From assembly GCA_019925105.1 (NCBI GenBank), contig JAHGAU010000001.1, positions 2,542,001 through 2,606,000 on the forward strand: 64,000 nt of DNA, read 5' to 3'. Made by a program: the position numbers and the translations under genes. This document shows, one piece after another, positions 23,050-34,800 of the stretch. A model generated the notes under the pieces. The model saw only the letters and a program-made list of their open reading frames with translations, searched no databases and was not told the origin of the DNA. Source of the stretch: Niebla homalea. Taxonomy: Eukaryota > Ascomycota > Lecanoromycetes > Lecanorales > Ramalinaceae. Each line of letters starts with the position of its first letter. Position 1 is the stretch's first letter.

Positions 23050-24674
23050 ATGGCTACAGCTGCGGATGTTCCAGATGAACCTGGACAGCCACCAGTTTTG
23101 ACAGCACTTTCCCTTGCGGAACAATCGCAGGACAAGAAAGCAAAGGAGCAAATCATCACACCCTTCGACGTCTCCGGGGGGGTGGATGAGCAAGGAAAGG
23201 CCGTCGCAATTGATTACAACAAGCTCATAGATAAATTCGGATCTCAGAGAATCGATGCTGCCCTGCTTGAACGCTTCGAAAAGGTCACTGGCCATCGGCC
23301 CCATCGTCTCATGCGCCGTGGATTCGTCTTCAGTCACCGTGACCTGAACATTATTCTGGACAAATATGAACAGGGCATTCCATTCTTCTTGTACACTGGA
23401 AGAGGCCCGAGTAGCGATAGCATGCATGTTGGACATTCTATTCCTTTCGAGTTTACCAAGTACATCTCTCTCCTTTCCTCCCCAGTCCATCCTTTTAGTC
23501 CAAAATGCCTACACTTTCAGTGCTGAGCTGAGCTGAACAGATTTCTCCAGAACGCATTCAATGTGCCATTGATCATCATGCTTACGGACGATGAAAAATT
23601 CTTCCATTCGCAGAAGCTGTCCTTGAAAGAATGCAAGCAATTTGCCCTGCAGAATGCACTGGACATAATCGCAATTGGGTTCGACGTGAAGAAGACGTTC
23701 ATATTCGTAGATACTGATTTCATATATGGTGGAGATGGTCAGGCTTTGAGCGAGGTCATCATGGAGATGGGTAAGAAGACCACCAATAACCAGATCAAGG
23801 GCACCTTTGGCTTCAATGACAGGTAAGGGCTTTAAGACTCACCACGCCTGGATATCGCTATCGACATGACTGATCCAAAATAGCAACAACATTCTGGAGT
23901 TTGCCTTTCCGGCAATTCAATCCGCCACCTCGTTCGCCAAGTCTTTCCCGTTCATTTTTGGCAAGGACGCGAAGAAGGTGGCCAAGATCCCATGCCTGAT
24001 TCCATGTGCCATCGATCAGGACCCTTATTTTCGCCAATGTCGCGACAATGCGCCACGTTTAGGTCTTGTCAAGCCAGCAATCATTCATACCGTGTTCCTG
24101 CCATCTCTCCGCGGCGCAGAATCGAAGATGTCGGCATCAGATCCGGACTCGACAATATATCTTAGCGACACAGATAAGCAAATCCAGAAGAAAATAGGAA
24201 AGGCCTTCTCAGGTGGGCAGGACACTCAGGAGCTACATCGCCAATTGGGCGGACGGACGGCCGTTGATATCCCCTTTCAATACCTATCATTTTTTCTTGA
24301 AGATGATGATCAGCTGGAAGAGATCAAAATCGCGTACGAGAAGGGTGATATGCAGTCTGGAGAGATGAAGATAACAGCAACGAAAGAACTCCAAGCATAC
24401 GTCGCAGCATTTCGCGAACGAAGGAAGGTACGTTGCTATCGCGGCTAAGACATATGAAAGCCTATCCAACTGCAATTGAGTCATTTGTAGACCAGAGCTG
24501 ACCAAGCGTTCTCAGGCAACAACTCCTGAAGTTCGAGACGAATTTATGAGGCCAAGACAGCTCACTTTCACGGGCATGCCATTGGAGAAAGATCAAGTCC
24601 CAAGTCTTAGTGCTCAATTAAGGCAACTTAAGGATGAGTTGGCAAAATTAAAGGCAGGAGGCGCAGGATCATGA
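23050..24674 (+). CDS. WRS1: Tryptophanyl-tRNA synthetase, cytosolic type
   Basis: Four exons: 23050-23459, 23541-23822, 23884-24427, 24516-24674 (introns 81, 61, 88 nt); 464 aa. Class I synthetase signatures: SSDSMHVGH for the HIGH region and ESKMSASDPDSTIYLSD for KMSKS. FVDTDFIYGG, CAIDQDPYF and RDNAPRLGLVKPA are typical of eukaryotic cytosolic TrpRS. It charges tRNA-Trp for cytosolic translation. The last acceptor is the tctcag at 24511-24515; the upstream tag at 24488-24490 would lead to an in-frame stop. An in-frame ATG at 22888 would add 54 residues, but that segment is rich in acidic and Pro residues, is not a convincing presequence and would leave only 62 bp to the divergent gene. Confidence 0.92.
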
Positions 24675-24979
24675 TGCAATCATGTATGATGAAGCGATAG
24701 GATGTGAAAGAAATGATACCCCTTTTTCCATATGCCAAGCCTTTTTCGTAATAGAACTACAACATAGAACTAGCCTGCTCTGCTTGCCTGGCCTGTAAGC
24801 AATTCGCCCGGTACATTTAGGAGTTAGCTCCATAGATCATATTTCAGCGCCGCAGTAATTTGCAATGGCAGCTTTAGATTCTTTGGGTAACCTCGCAAGG
24901 AAGTACTTGTGATTACCGCTCGCCCTTCCCTCAACGCGCTCGTCCACTAGATTGCTCGGCCGTTAAGCAACGCGCCCTT
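24675..24979. other. Intergenic, 305 bp
   Basis: Between TrpRS stop and the next start. Nothing supported. Confidence 0.5.
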
Positions 24980-26753
24980 ATGTCCAAACCAGGCGTCGAA
25001 GGCAGGGGTTTACTCCAGCCAGAAGAATTTGATCTCGATGACCTCGATTATTTGGATCCACAGAATGGGCATACCAGCTCTACAGATTGGTCGCGATCTC
25101 CAAAAACCAGGAGAGCGAGATGGCTCCGCCCCCGCTACGTTTGCTTCGGACTTGTTGCTGTAGTTGCTTTACTCATTGCAGGCGTCGCGCTGAACAGAGG
25201 CGGTGGCTTTAAGATACCCAAGATTTACGGAAAGCCTCAAGACCCTTCGTCACCACCGAAGCCCGAACCGCCTGGTCGCCCGGCAGAGCCTGAAGAGCCG
25301 GAAGCCCCTGTCCAAGTCGAAGAGCCAGAGAAGCCAGAGTCGCAAGAACCCTCCGAAGAATCTGAGACGCCGAAAGGTACCGAGACACACAAGAAACCAG
25401 AAGCGAGTAAGGCAGACAAGACTCCCGCAGAGAGTAAGAAACCGGCGAGCGTCTCCGACACTTCAGAGCTGGAGGATGCACACCTTGGGCTCAAAGAAAC
25501 GAATGGCACATGGGACAAGCCGACAGGTTTCAAGATCATAGGACTGCTTTTCTTTGGCAGACCAGCTACAGTCGCCATCTTGGATTGCTATCTCCAAAAG
25601 AACCTAGTGAAGAATGGAGGATGGCTGGACGAAGTGCATTTTGTGGTGAACACTGAGAGCAAAGACGACATCAAATGGATCGAAGATCTAGTCCAAAAGG
25701 TACCCGAGTATACCAAATTTGATGTGCCTGAGAAGAAGAAAGGGCGCGATGGCTACAATTTTGCTTGGGCGACCTGTAAGAAGGAGCACATGTACATAAA
25801 GATTGACGACGACCTCGTCTTCTTCGATGACGAAGCCATCCCAGATCTTGTCTACAGCAAGATCAAGCATCCGAATTCCCTCAACGTGGTCTCCAATCTC
25901 ATCAACAGCCCAGCAACAGGCTTTCTCCACTACCGCTTTGGCGCCATTCATTCTTATCTTCCTGAGACTCACCGATCCGATTCCAGCCTTGATAAAGGGG
26001 AATCTTATGGACCGAGAGCATGGCGTGCCTCAGCCCTCCCAGAATGGAACGGCAATGAGATGACGTGGCCCATTGCGGGTGTGAACGCTGGTAAAGGCGA
26101 CGACAGCAGCCACCTCCCGGAGGACTACCCCGGTGGTCCCCCGTACAAAGGCCATCGATGGCTCCCGCTACCAGAAGACGAAAAGAATCTCTGGCGGACG
26201 CCGATGGCAAAGTCTTCTTACGATCCAAATGGACCCGATTGGGGAAGCTGGTCACTAGGAGCTCAGGCACATTACTCGTTTCTGCAGAATCTAGAAAACC
26301 ACGACTTAGAGTTATATTATTACGGCAACGGCAAAGACCCACGGAGGGAGGGTATTTGGAATATGGCATATCATCGGATGAATATCAATTTCATGGCTAT
26401 CTGGGGAAAGGATGTGTTGGATAATCTTCCTTTTGCAAGCTTTGACGACGAGCTAGCTTTGAGTGTACAGATTCCGGAGAAGTTGAGAAGACGTAAGTGC
26501 TGAGTTCCTCTATATCGACATTTGAGTTGCAATTGCTGACACACCATTCAGCCTGCTTGGTCAATACTCATGCCATTGCTTCTCATTTTGGGTTCCGCAG
26601 TCAGGTCGAGATGTACGATACGGATCTTTTGAGTCGATATCGGGCTTACGCCAACGAGATGGTATGTAGCAAAGACAATCAAATAAAGATTTCTTGATCT
26701 CGTAGAAAATTGTGCAAATATTGAACATCGCTCTGGATTGGATCAATGGTTGA
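24980..26753 (+). CDS. Type II membrane protein, glycosyltransferase-like
   Basis: Three exons: 24980-26492, 26552-26661, 26706-26753 (introns 59 and 44 nt); 556 aa. A ~50-residue cytosolic tail precedes a membrane segment at about 53-71 (VCFGLVAVVALLIAGVAL), then a Pro/Glu/Lys-rich stem to ~165, then a globular domain: GFKIIGLLFFGRPATVAILD, DEVHFVVNTESKDDIKWIE and KIDDDLVFFDD. The last fits a DxD metal/nucleotide-sugar site, and the layout is that of Golgi glycosyltransferases. Exon 2 adds CLVNTHAIASHFGF and DTDLLSRYRAYA. I cannot assign a CAZy family or substrate. The third exon depends on a 44-nt intron after NEM; without it the protein ends ten codons later at 26697. Confidence 0.65.
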
Positions 26754-26920
26754 GATAATTATAGAGCAGAGGGCCCAGCCGATGTCGGCCTCGTGAAATC
26801 CGAATTGACTTCAGCCCTATGAGATAAATTTGTGTGAATAATTCAATGCGCACTTGTACTTGGACTGGTTCTTCTTGCCAAACTCAGCACCGTTGGACAT
26901 TTCACATATTAGAACGTATC

Positions 26921-28339
26921 ATGGCTAAATTCGGCCTCACTCCAGCTCTCCGAGTCAATGGAGCTCGCAGCTCCATCTTTGCCCCTGTCCAGCGGCGGAC
27001 GTTTCTTCTAGCTGCGAAATCTGTGAAAAGAAGCGTGATCGCAACCCCAGAAATCCGCAGCCCATTACGCACGATGCAGATCAGAGGTCTGAAACAGATA
27101 GACTTCGCCGGGACAAAGGAGACCGTATACGGTTGGTCGAAAATGATTATGCAGCAACTCATTGAACTGACCCGGAAACTAGAGCGTGAGGACTGGCCGC
27201 GCCAGAAGTTGCTGGTATGATGATCATCTGTGTTGAAAATATGCGCCTATGCTTATAAGGTAACCAGGAATATTTTAAGAACGATACCCTAGCACTCATT
27301 GGTTATGGCTCCCAAGGGCACGGTCAGGGACTTAATCTTCGTGACAATGGGATGAATGTCATCATTGGCGTCAGAAAGAATGGCGCTTCCTGGAAAGAAG
27401 CCCAGCAAGATGGCTGGATCCCTGGCACCAACCTTTTCGACGTTGATGAGGCCATTTCTAGAGGCACAGTTGTCATGAATCTGCTCAGCGATGCTGCCCA
27501 AAGCGAAACGTGGCCAGCCATCAAGCCGCAACTGACCAAGGATAAAGTATTGATCGGAGTCAGGCGCATTTCGAGAGTCTCACTGACCTTGGACAGACCT
27601 TGTACTTTTCCCATGGCTTCTCTCCTGTCTTCAAGGACCTCACAAAGGTAGATGTACCGAAAGACATCGATGTCATCCTGGTCGCTCCCAAGGGCTCCGG
27701 CCGTACCGTACGCTCTCTCTTCAGGGAGGGTCGCGGCATCAATTCTTCGTTCGCTGTCTATCAAGACGTGTCGGGAAAGGCTGAAGAGAAGGCCATAGCC
27801 ATGGGCGTCGCCATCGGGAGTGGCTATCTCTACAAGACGACTTTTGAGAAGGAGGTGTACTCAGATCTCTACGGTGAGCGAGGCTGCTTGATGGGAGGTA
27901 TCCACGGCATGTTCCTTGCCCAATACGAAGTGCTTCGAGAGCGGGGTCACAGCCCCAGCGAGGCATTCAACGAGACCGTCGAAGAGGCTACACAGAGTCT
28001 GTACCCACTCATTGGCGCTAATGGTATGGATTGGATGTATGCCGCCTGTTCAACTACCGCAAGGAGAGGAGCAATCGATTGGAGCGGGAGGTTCAAAGAC
28101 ACACTCAAGCCTGTCTTCAATGACCTGTACGATAGTGTGAAGGATGGGAGGGAAACGCAGCGCTCGCTGGAGTTCAACTCGCAAGCTGATTACCGGGAGA
28201 AGTATGAGGAGGAGATGAAGAACATCCGGGATTTGGAAATCTGGAGGGCTGGAAAAGCCGTTAGGTTTGTTGAAGTTCTTTTATGTGCGCTTTCAAGGCT
28301 GACAATGATAGAACTCTTCGTCCTGAGAATCAAATCTAA
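26921..28339 (+). CDS. ILV5: Ketol-acid reductoisomerase, mitochondrial
   Basis: Five exons: 26921-27131, 27183-27214, 27268-27546, 27597-28264, 28312-28339; 405 aa. An Arg/Ser-rich presequence (MAKFGLTPALRVNGARSSIF) targets mitochondria. ALIGYGSQGHGQGLNLRDNG is the NADPH-binding loop; the knotted C-terminal domain has GERGCLMGGIHGMFLAQYE and FNETVEEATQSLYPLIG, with the Mg-binding acidic residues there. It converts acetolactate or acetohydroxybutyrate to dihydroxy acids in valine and isoleucine synthesis. All four introns are 47-53 nt. Intron 1 (51 nt) is stop-free and in frame; skipping its removal would insert 17 residues into the conserved TVYEREDWPR region. The final 28-nt exon codes the conserved LRPENQ end. 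Confidence 0.95.
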
Positions 28340-28721
28340 ACGTTCGGCAGCAGTGCGAGCAGGGGGTAGGGGATGGCAGATGGACGTCTCGAGCTCTGGC
28401 GAGCTGCTAGGGCCGTCAGGTACGCTCGATCCCGTTTCGACGCCTCTTTGATGCTGATGATTGATCATAGAAGTCTTCGTCTCGGCGATCGTATTCAATC
28501 ATTTTGCGCATTGGATTGAGCTCTGGATCTTGCGCAGCTATAACATATGCAACGGCACCTTATAAGGGGCTCAAAAAGTATATCGGTGACGTACCACCGA
28601 AGATCGGCCCTCTCGCCCAATACAAAATATTTGGAAATTATTATTCAAATTTCCTAGCAGACTTTGAAGTGCCTTGACAAGTCAAACCGCACAAAGTTGA
28701 TTCGATTCAAAGCCGCTCACT
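28340..28721. other. Intergenic, 382 bp
   Basis: ILV5 3' flank and promoter of the dehydratase gene. Nothing supported. Confidence 0.5.
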
Positions 28722-30184
28722 ATGACAGACCCTTCAAGCTCTCTCCCCCTCACCCGCAGCTCCGTCGCCGCCGCCCACGATTGCATCAAATCCCACATCC
28801 ACCGCACCCCCGTCCTCACCTCCTCCTCGCTCAATGCCATCGTTTCCACCCCGCAAACCCCCGAATTCTTGATTGGCACTCCCTGGGATGGCGAAGCTCC
28901 CTGCCGACCGAAGATGAACCTCTTTTTCAAATGCGAGAATTTCCAGAAGATTGGCGCTTTCAAGATCCGCGGGGCGAGCCACGCCCTGAGCCGACTGAGC
29001 AAGGAGGAGCTGGAGAGGGGGGTCGTGACGCATAGTTCTGGTCTGCCCGCCCTTGTTCTCACAGTCATCATCACCAATCTCGCTGTGCCCTCCAAATTCT
29101 TTTACAATCCTTGTTCCACCCTTCCCCTCCCCCCCCCCTCCTTGCCTGCAAAGACAAGATGGAGATTAATAGGTCAGTCGGTGAGCTCTCACGCTAAAGG
29201 TTGTGTGTGTCCCGCACAGGGAACCATGCCCAAGCCCTCGCCCTCGCAGCCACCCGCTTCAAAACCACTGCTCACATCGTCATGCCCACCATCTCCACCC
29301 CGTCCAAGATCGCGGCCACCAAGGGGTATGGCGCGAACGTCTACTTCTCGGGGAGCACCAGTGACGAGCGGGAAGCTGTCGTGCGCGACGTGCTGAGCGC
29401 GACGGGTGCCGTGCTCGTACCGCCGTACGATCACCCGGACATCATTCTGGGGCAGGGGACCATGGCGTTGGAGTTGGAGGAACAGGTGCAGGCAATGGTG
29501 GGGGAGGATCCCGGGGTGAGTCGCCATCATGGTGAGGAGGTGAGGAGGAGGAGGCGGCGGCAGATCGATGGGGATCGGAGTGGTGCGACCGTGGCGGATC
29601 GTCTGGATGCGGTCGTTGCGCCGCTGGGGGGGGGAGGCATGCTGGCTGGTGTGGCCACCGCGCTGGATGGGACGCCGACGAGGGTGTATGGTGCCGAGCC
29701 GTCGTTTCAGGGGGCCGATGATGGGAGGAGAGGGTTGGAGGCTGGGGGACGGGTGACCCAGGTGTCGACGCTGACAATTGCGGATGGGTTGAGGACGCCG
29801 GTGGGGGAGATCAATTGGACGATTGTTTCGGACAAGGAGAAGGTGAGGGGGGTTTTTGCGGTGACGGAAGAGCAGATCAAGCAGGCTATGAAGTTGGTGT
29901 TGGAAAGGCTGAAGGTGTTTGTGGAGCCGAGTGCCTGTGTGGGGTTGGCGGTGGTGATGTTTGATGAGGGGTTTAGGAGGGAGTGTGAAAAGGAGGGTGG
30001 AGAGGAAGGGTGGGATGTCGGGATCATTTTGAGTGGTGGCAATGTGAGTGTGGAGGGTGTGGCGGAGATGTTCAAGAGCGATGGAAAGGACAAGCAGGTC
30101 TGTGGAAAGACAGTCAACGGGGAGAGGGAAGAAGGTGTCGTAGGTATAGATGGAGAAAGGAGAGCTGAGAATGTTGCAGGGTAG
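28722..30184 (+). CDS. PLP-dependent L-serine/threonine dehydratase or serine racemase
   Basis: Exons 28722-29040 and 29220-30184; 427 aa as read. FKCENFQKIGAFKIRGASHA carries the PLP lysine (FKIRGA); the splice join restores the SSGNHAQALALAA phosphate loop; GGGGMLAG is the Gly-rich PLP-phosphate site and ILSGGNV ends the fold. Fungal Sry1-type enzymes deaminate (often 3-hydroxyaspartate or Ser/Thr) or racemise serine; substrate not decidable here. Intron 1 (179 nt) has a GTCTGC donor and a C10 run. A second intron is likely at 29516-29563: GTGAGT donor, CAG acceptor, 48 nt, stop-free, coding an odd Arg-rich insert (VSRHHGEEVRRRRRRQ); removal gives 411 aa. The extra C-terminal ~30 residues after SGGNV are not conserved to my knowledge. 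Confidence 0.82.
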
Positions 30185-30233
30185 AGCTGCAAATGCTTTA
30201 CTTGTCCTCAAAGCTGTCGCTTTGCCGCTCATA

Positions 30234-31360
30234 TCACATCCTCGAAGGTATTTTATCTGCCACCCCTGAAGCACTACACAAAAATTCAACGACAAACCGA
30301 TCTACCTCCTTGGCCATCTCAGGGCTCACAGCATGACCAACACCGGCAAAGACTTGATCATCAATATCAAAATTCCTGTTGCTGAACCATCTGCCAGGAG
30401 CAACAGCATTCTTGAGCCAACGAACGAATGGCTCTGAACATCGATAAGGTACAAGCTTGTCATCCCCTCCTGACATGTTAAGCAGTCGTTTCGTAGACAA
30501 GGATTTGGTAAGTCTCGGAAGAATGACTTTTTTCTCCTCCTCTGTAGGTTCTCGAGCCCAGAGATGATCATCCAGATTCAGACTGCACCACAAGTCTTGG
30601 GTTACTATACCAGCAGGATCAGAATGTTTGACTACGTCGAGCAAGCCCTTGGGGAAATCTTTCGATTCCAAGAAGCCTGGTCCCGCAGTCTGCAATTTTG
30701 ACAGTCTTGCTCGATCGCTCATCAGTCGTCTATAGTCCGGACAACCTACGATAGAAATCGCTGCTTTGATTCTCGAATCGTGGAAAAGGCACTGCCAGGC
30801 TGCGTGGGCCCCAAGGCTTACCCCACAAACGAGATTTGTTATGATTGTACGTTCAGATAATGGAAATAGGTACGATGCTATGTGACTTATCAAGTGGGAC
30901 GTGTCCATCGCCGTTCCATCTGCATTTCCTTGTCAGTCCTGCAGGTGGGGACGCTTCATGACTGTGACCAACGGTAATTTGAAAACATATCCTGTGCATG
31001 CAGCTCATTGCCGTGTCTCCAATCTTCATTGGCTCTTGGATCGATTTGTCGAGTCCCATGATTCCTTTGGTCAAACGTCACAGCTAGAAACCCCATCGCT
31101 GTGCTTTTGGCCTTCACATTTTGGACATGGGTGCTCCAAGAACGTATTGTTGATTGTGCAATCGGCTCCATAGTGGCCTGCGTTTGAAGCCTAGGATGCA
31201 GCAGCCATAGACATGCAACTTCATCTCCAATACCCTTCACTGTTTGGAGTTCGTCCAAGCCGTATACAGTTACTAAGATTCCGGATATGCAGTATGTCTT
31301 TTTGGAGCATGGTGGCGGTGGATCGGGGTAAGCTTTCAGCATGGGGTTCGCAGCTGCCAT
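30234..31360 (-). CDS. Alpha/beta hydrolase
   Basis: Two exons: 31360-30973 and 30928-30234, 44-nt intron (GTTGGT...ACAAG); 360 aa. The join restores MFSNYRNADGTAMDTSHLI. VTFDQRNHGTR is the oxyanion-side block, GVSLGAHAAW the nucleophile elbow with the catalytic Ser, GGDDKLVPY the acid Asp region and GVGHAVSPEM the His. No signal peptide at the N-terminus (MAAANPMLKAYPDPPPP), so intracellular. The family includes fungal uncharacterised hydrolases; substrate unknown. Its 3' end is only ~50 bp from that of the dehydratase gene on the other strand. Confidence 0.78.
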
Positions 31361-31845
31361 GATTGATATTTATAATGGTTTCTATGCATAAGATGCACTG
31401 GAAACCATGAAATGTAGTTATTACTGGACAAAGGGGACGTCATGTCAACCTAGGAGAAATCAAAAGCAATTACAAGGCGGGCACGCCAAAATCGGCTCAA
31501 GTTCGAATTCAAACTTCACTCGTAAAAGACTTGCCTGGTTCTACAATGCCGAACATGAAGCCGGAGACAGAAGCGTAATTAACCACGGCTGGTTAATCTT
31601 ATCTCCACGTGACCGTACATGGTTCGCGTGAAGTCGAATTTACTACTCTACAAATCTTGTCCTCTCCATCCTCTTTCCACTCGAATTCAGCAGTCAATGT
31701 ACCTCAATCCGCGTAGGAGCGCGCCTTCGTATGTCATCAATCCTGGTGTTGCAATCGACTCCATGCTCGATCCATCGACGCACCTGGGATAGGCCTTCTA
31801 ACAGAAACGCCTAAATATCTTGAACATCCATTTGCAACAAAAGCC
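31361..31845. other. Divergent promoter region, 485 bp
   Basis: Between the hydrolase and the remodeller starts. No supported feature beyond its expected promoters. Confidence 0.5.
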
Positions 31846-34800
31846 ATGGCATTCCGAGCTCCGGAAGCCGTAATGACAGACTTGACTCTCAACAACCCTA
31901 AGCCATTGAATGAGGGGGACGACCTCTTCGAGGACGAACTCCAATTAGCGCAACAGAGCCTTGACGACTCCCACAATGATGCTCCTACGACAGAGCCGGT
32001 ATTCGTCTTTCAGGGCAATCCTAAGGATGACCCAAGGGACCACACACAGTACTTTGTGAAGAAGCATGGGTTCTCTGTGAAAGTGCCGCCTGCGCAGCAG
32101 GGGTGGGAATACCAGGTCTATAAGGCACCGGCTGTTGTGCGCATATTAGAGGAATACGATGACGAGGAGCTCTCCTATCTTGTGAGGTTAGAAGATGACA
32201 ATGAAGAACAGGTGGGTAGTACATTTTCCGTAAACGTGGGCTGCGATATCATCTCGTCGTTACCATCCCCTGGGCTTGTCTCTCTCAAGCAATCAAATCT
32301 CTGTTCCACGTTTATCGCTTCTATTATTCATTCACGTTGAAAAACTCGAGAAGGCCCACCACTACCATCGCCTTTTCATATATGTCTTCCCTTTTCAAAA
32401 ATCTCAAACCTGATTGAGAAACTTGATCACTGACAACAAGATCCAGGTCGCTCTTCATGAATTGCAAGAGCTTGAGGGCGGTCCGGAGGCTCTCTCCAAC
32501 GTGCAAGTCTATGGTCTGGAAGACGACATATACGACTCCTCAGATGCTGTAGTAGCACCGAAAGGAGGGCGCAAGCCGAAGAAGTCTCAGAGCAGAAAGA
32601 TCTCGGACGTCGTTGATCTTTCCGACGAGAGCTCATCCGCTGTTGAAACAAGGCCGGCTCAGAGAAGACGACAACTCCGAACTGCCAAGACATCTACGTC
32701 TGGCAGAGCTTTGCGCCGAAGCTCTCGATCAAACCTCAGCATGGCCTCACTTTCGTCTGAGATGACTAGTGATGAGTCTGACTTTGGCCCAAAGAAGAGA
32801 CGACAACAGATCGGCTCTCGCTCGACAAGGGTTGCTGCCCAAAGAAGAGTCAATTATAGCGATGCCGCCGCTATAGACATTAACGATGACAGCAGTGATA
32901 GTGTGGGTCCGCGCAAGCGCGGGCGGCCCAGGGGCAGTGGCTCAAAGCTCCTCCTCAACCCACCGAGGAGACAGTCTCCAGAAGGCACCCGTCGCTCTGA
33001 GCGAAATCCGCATTTTGCTAGAAGCATGCGAGAGCTTGGGGAGGATGAGATTCCTGAACAAGGAGAAGCAAGAGCTGGCGCTGTCGTTAAATTCACGGGC
33101 GCAAAAGAACATTTTAAACAGCTTCCAAGGGATGATCCGTTTGGTGATCGTCATTGCCAAACATGCGATGTCTGCTACGAGGTTGGTGATAATGAAGTGC
33201 GCGGAAGAATGATCTACTGTCAGGGCTGCACTCTTAGCTATCATCAGAAGTGTCTGGGCCATCGTGGCAGTCGAGATCATCTAGTTACTAAGGTAGACGA
33301 CCGCGACTTCGTCCTTCAGTGCAGGCGATGTGTCAATCTCGCCAAGCAAAAAGATGCCACGGCCCCAGATCAAGGCAGGTGCTTCACTTGCAAGGTGACA
33401 GGACCTTCATGCCCATCATTCAGGCCGCGCAAGACCGTCAAACAGGAGCAGCGAGAGCGTGAGGCAAACGATGGTGAGGACCCTGTCGTGGAAGTCGCCT
33501 CAGAGAAAATTAACAATCATCGCAACGTCCTATTTCGCTGCATGAGTTGCTATAGAGCCTACCATTTACATCACATGGATCCCATGGATGGATCAACACT
33601 TGCTTCACTGGGCTCCGATGAAGATCGCAATGCTGAGCGGCGGTTTCAGGAGTATTCTCGGGACTGGCGATGCAAGACCTGTATCGATGCACCCGCAGAA
33701 GTCGATGGTCTGGTAGCATGGCGTCCTCTTGATCCCAAATCTTACAAGGAAGGTACCACGACGGACATGGTTTGCGAAGATGACAAAGAATACCTGGTGA
33801 AATGGAAGAAGTTGCCGCACACAAAGATCATGTGGATGGCTGGCCCGTGGGTTTGGGGTGTCACCAGTCCTACGATGCGGAAGGCGTTTGCCAAACGAGA
33901 CAATGAGAACAACTTGCCGAAGATGACAACAGAGGACGCTGTACCGGAGGAATTTATGCGTGTTGATATCATCTTCGATATCGAATACACCAACATTGTG
34001 AATATCCATACCCTTGAGGTAGACAAGAAGCGCATCAAGGAGGTGAAGAGAGCACTAGTCAAGTTCAAAGGACTTGGATACGAAGATGTTGTATGGATTG
34101 AGCCTCCAAGCCCAGAAGAGACAGAACGCTATCAAGACTACAAGAGCGCGTACGAAGACTGGGTGATGGGCTTCCACATTCAACTACCTGGAGTCAAAGG
34201 TCTCAATACTCACCTCGCCCGGATTCGTTCCAAGGATTTTGGTAAAGAGCTGGCCCTCGACATTCAGCCAGAGAGCTTGACCGGCGGCAAGCTCATGGAC
34301 TACCAACTGGAGGGCATCAATTGGCTGTACTTTCAGTGGTTTAAGCAGAAGAACGCGATCCTTGCTGACGAGATGGGCTTGGGTAAGACCATTCAAATAA
34401 TTGGCTACTTGACAAAGCTCAAGGAGGATCACAACTGCTGGCCTTTCCTCGTCGTCGTTCCCAATTCTACCTGTCCTAATTGGCGACGCGAGATCAAGCA
34501 GTGGGCTCCCAGCCTGCGTGTTGTCACCTACTATGGATCAGCAGAGGCTAGGAAGCTTGCTGCCAAATACGAGCTCTTTCCAGACGGGCCAAAAGATCTC
34601 AGGTGCCACGTCGTTGTCACTTCATATGATGCGGCTCAGGACAGCGAGTTTCGTACAGTCTTTCGCGGAGTCCGCTGGGCTGGCTTGGTAGTAGATGAAG
34701 GACAGCGACTGAAGAACGACAAAAGCATCCTCTACTCATCTTTGAACGCTCTCAAGGCCCCATTCAAAGTTCTGATGACTGGAACACCACTCCAGAACAA

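Noticed and set aside
29189..30295. 368-aa minus-strand ORF with His/Pro-rich text
   Set aside because: Antisense of the dehydratase gene, whose PLP motifs are clear.
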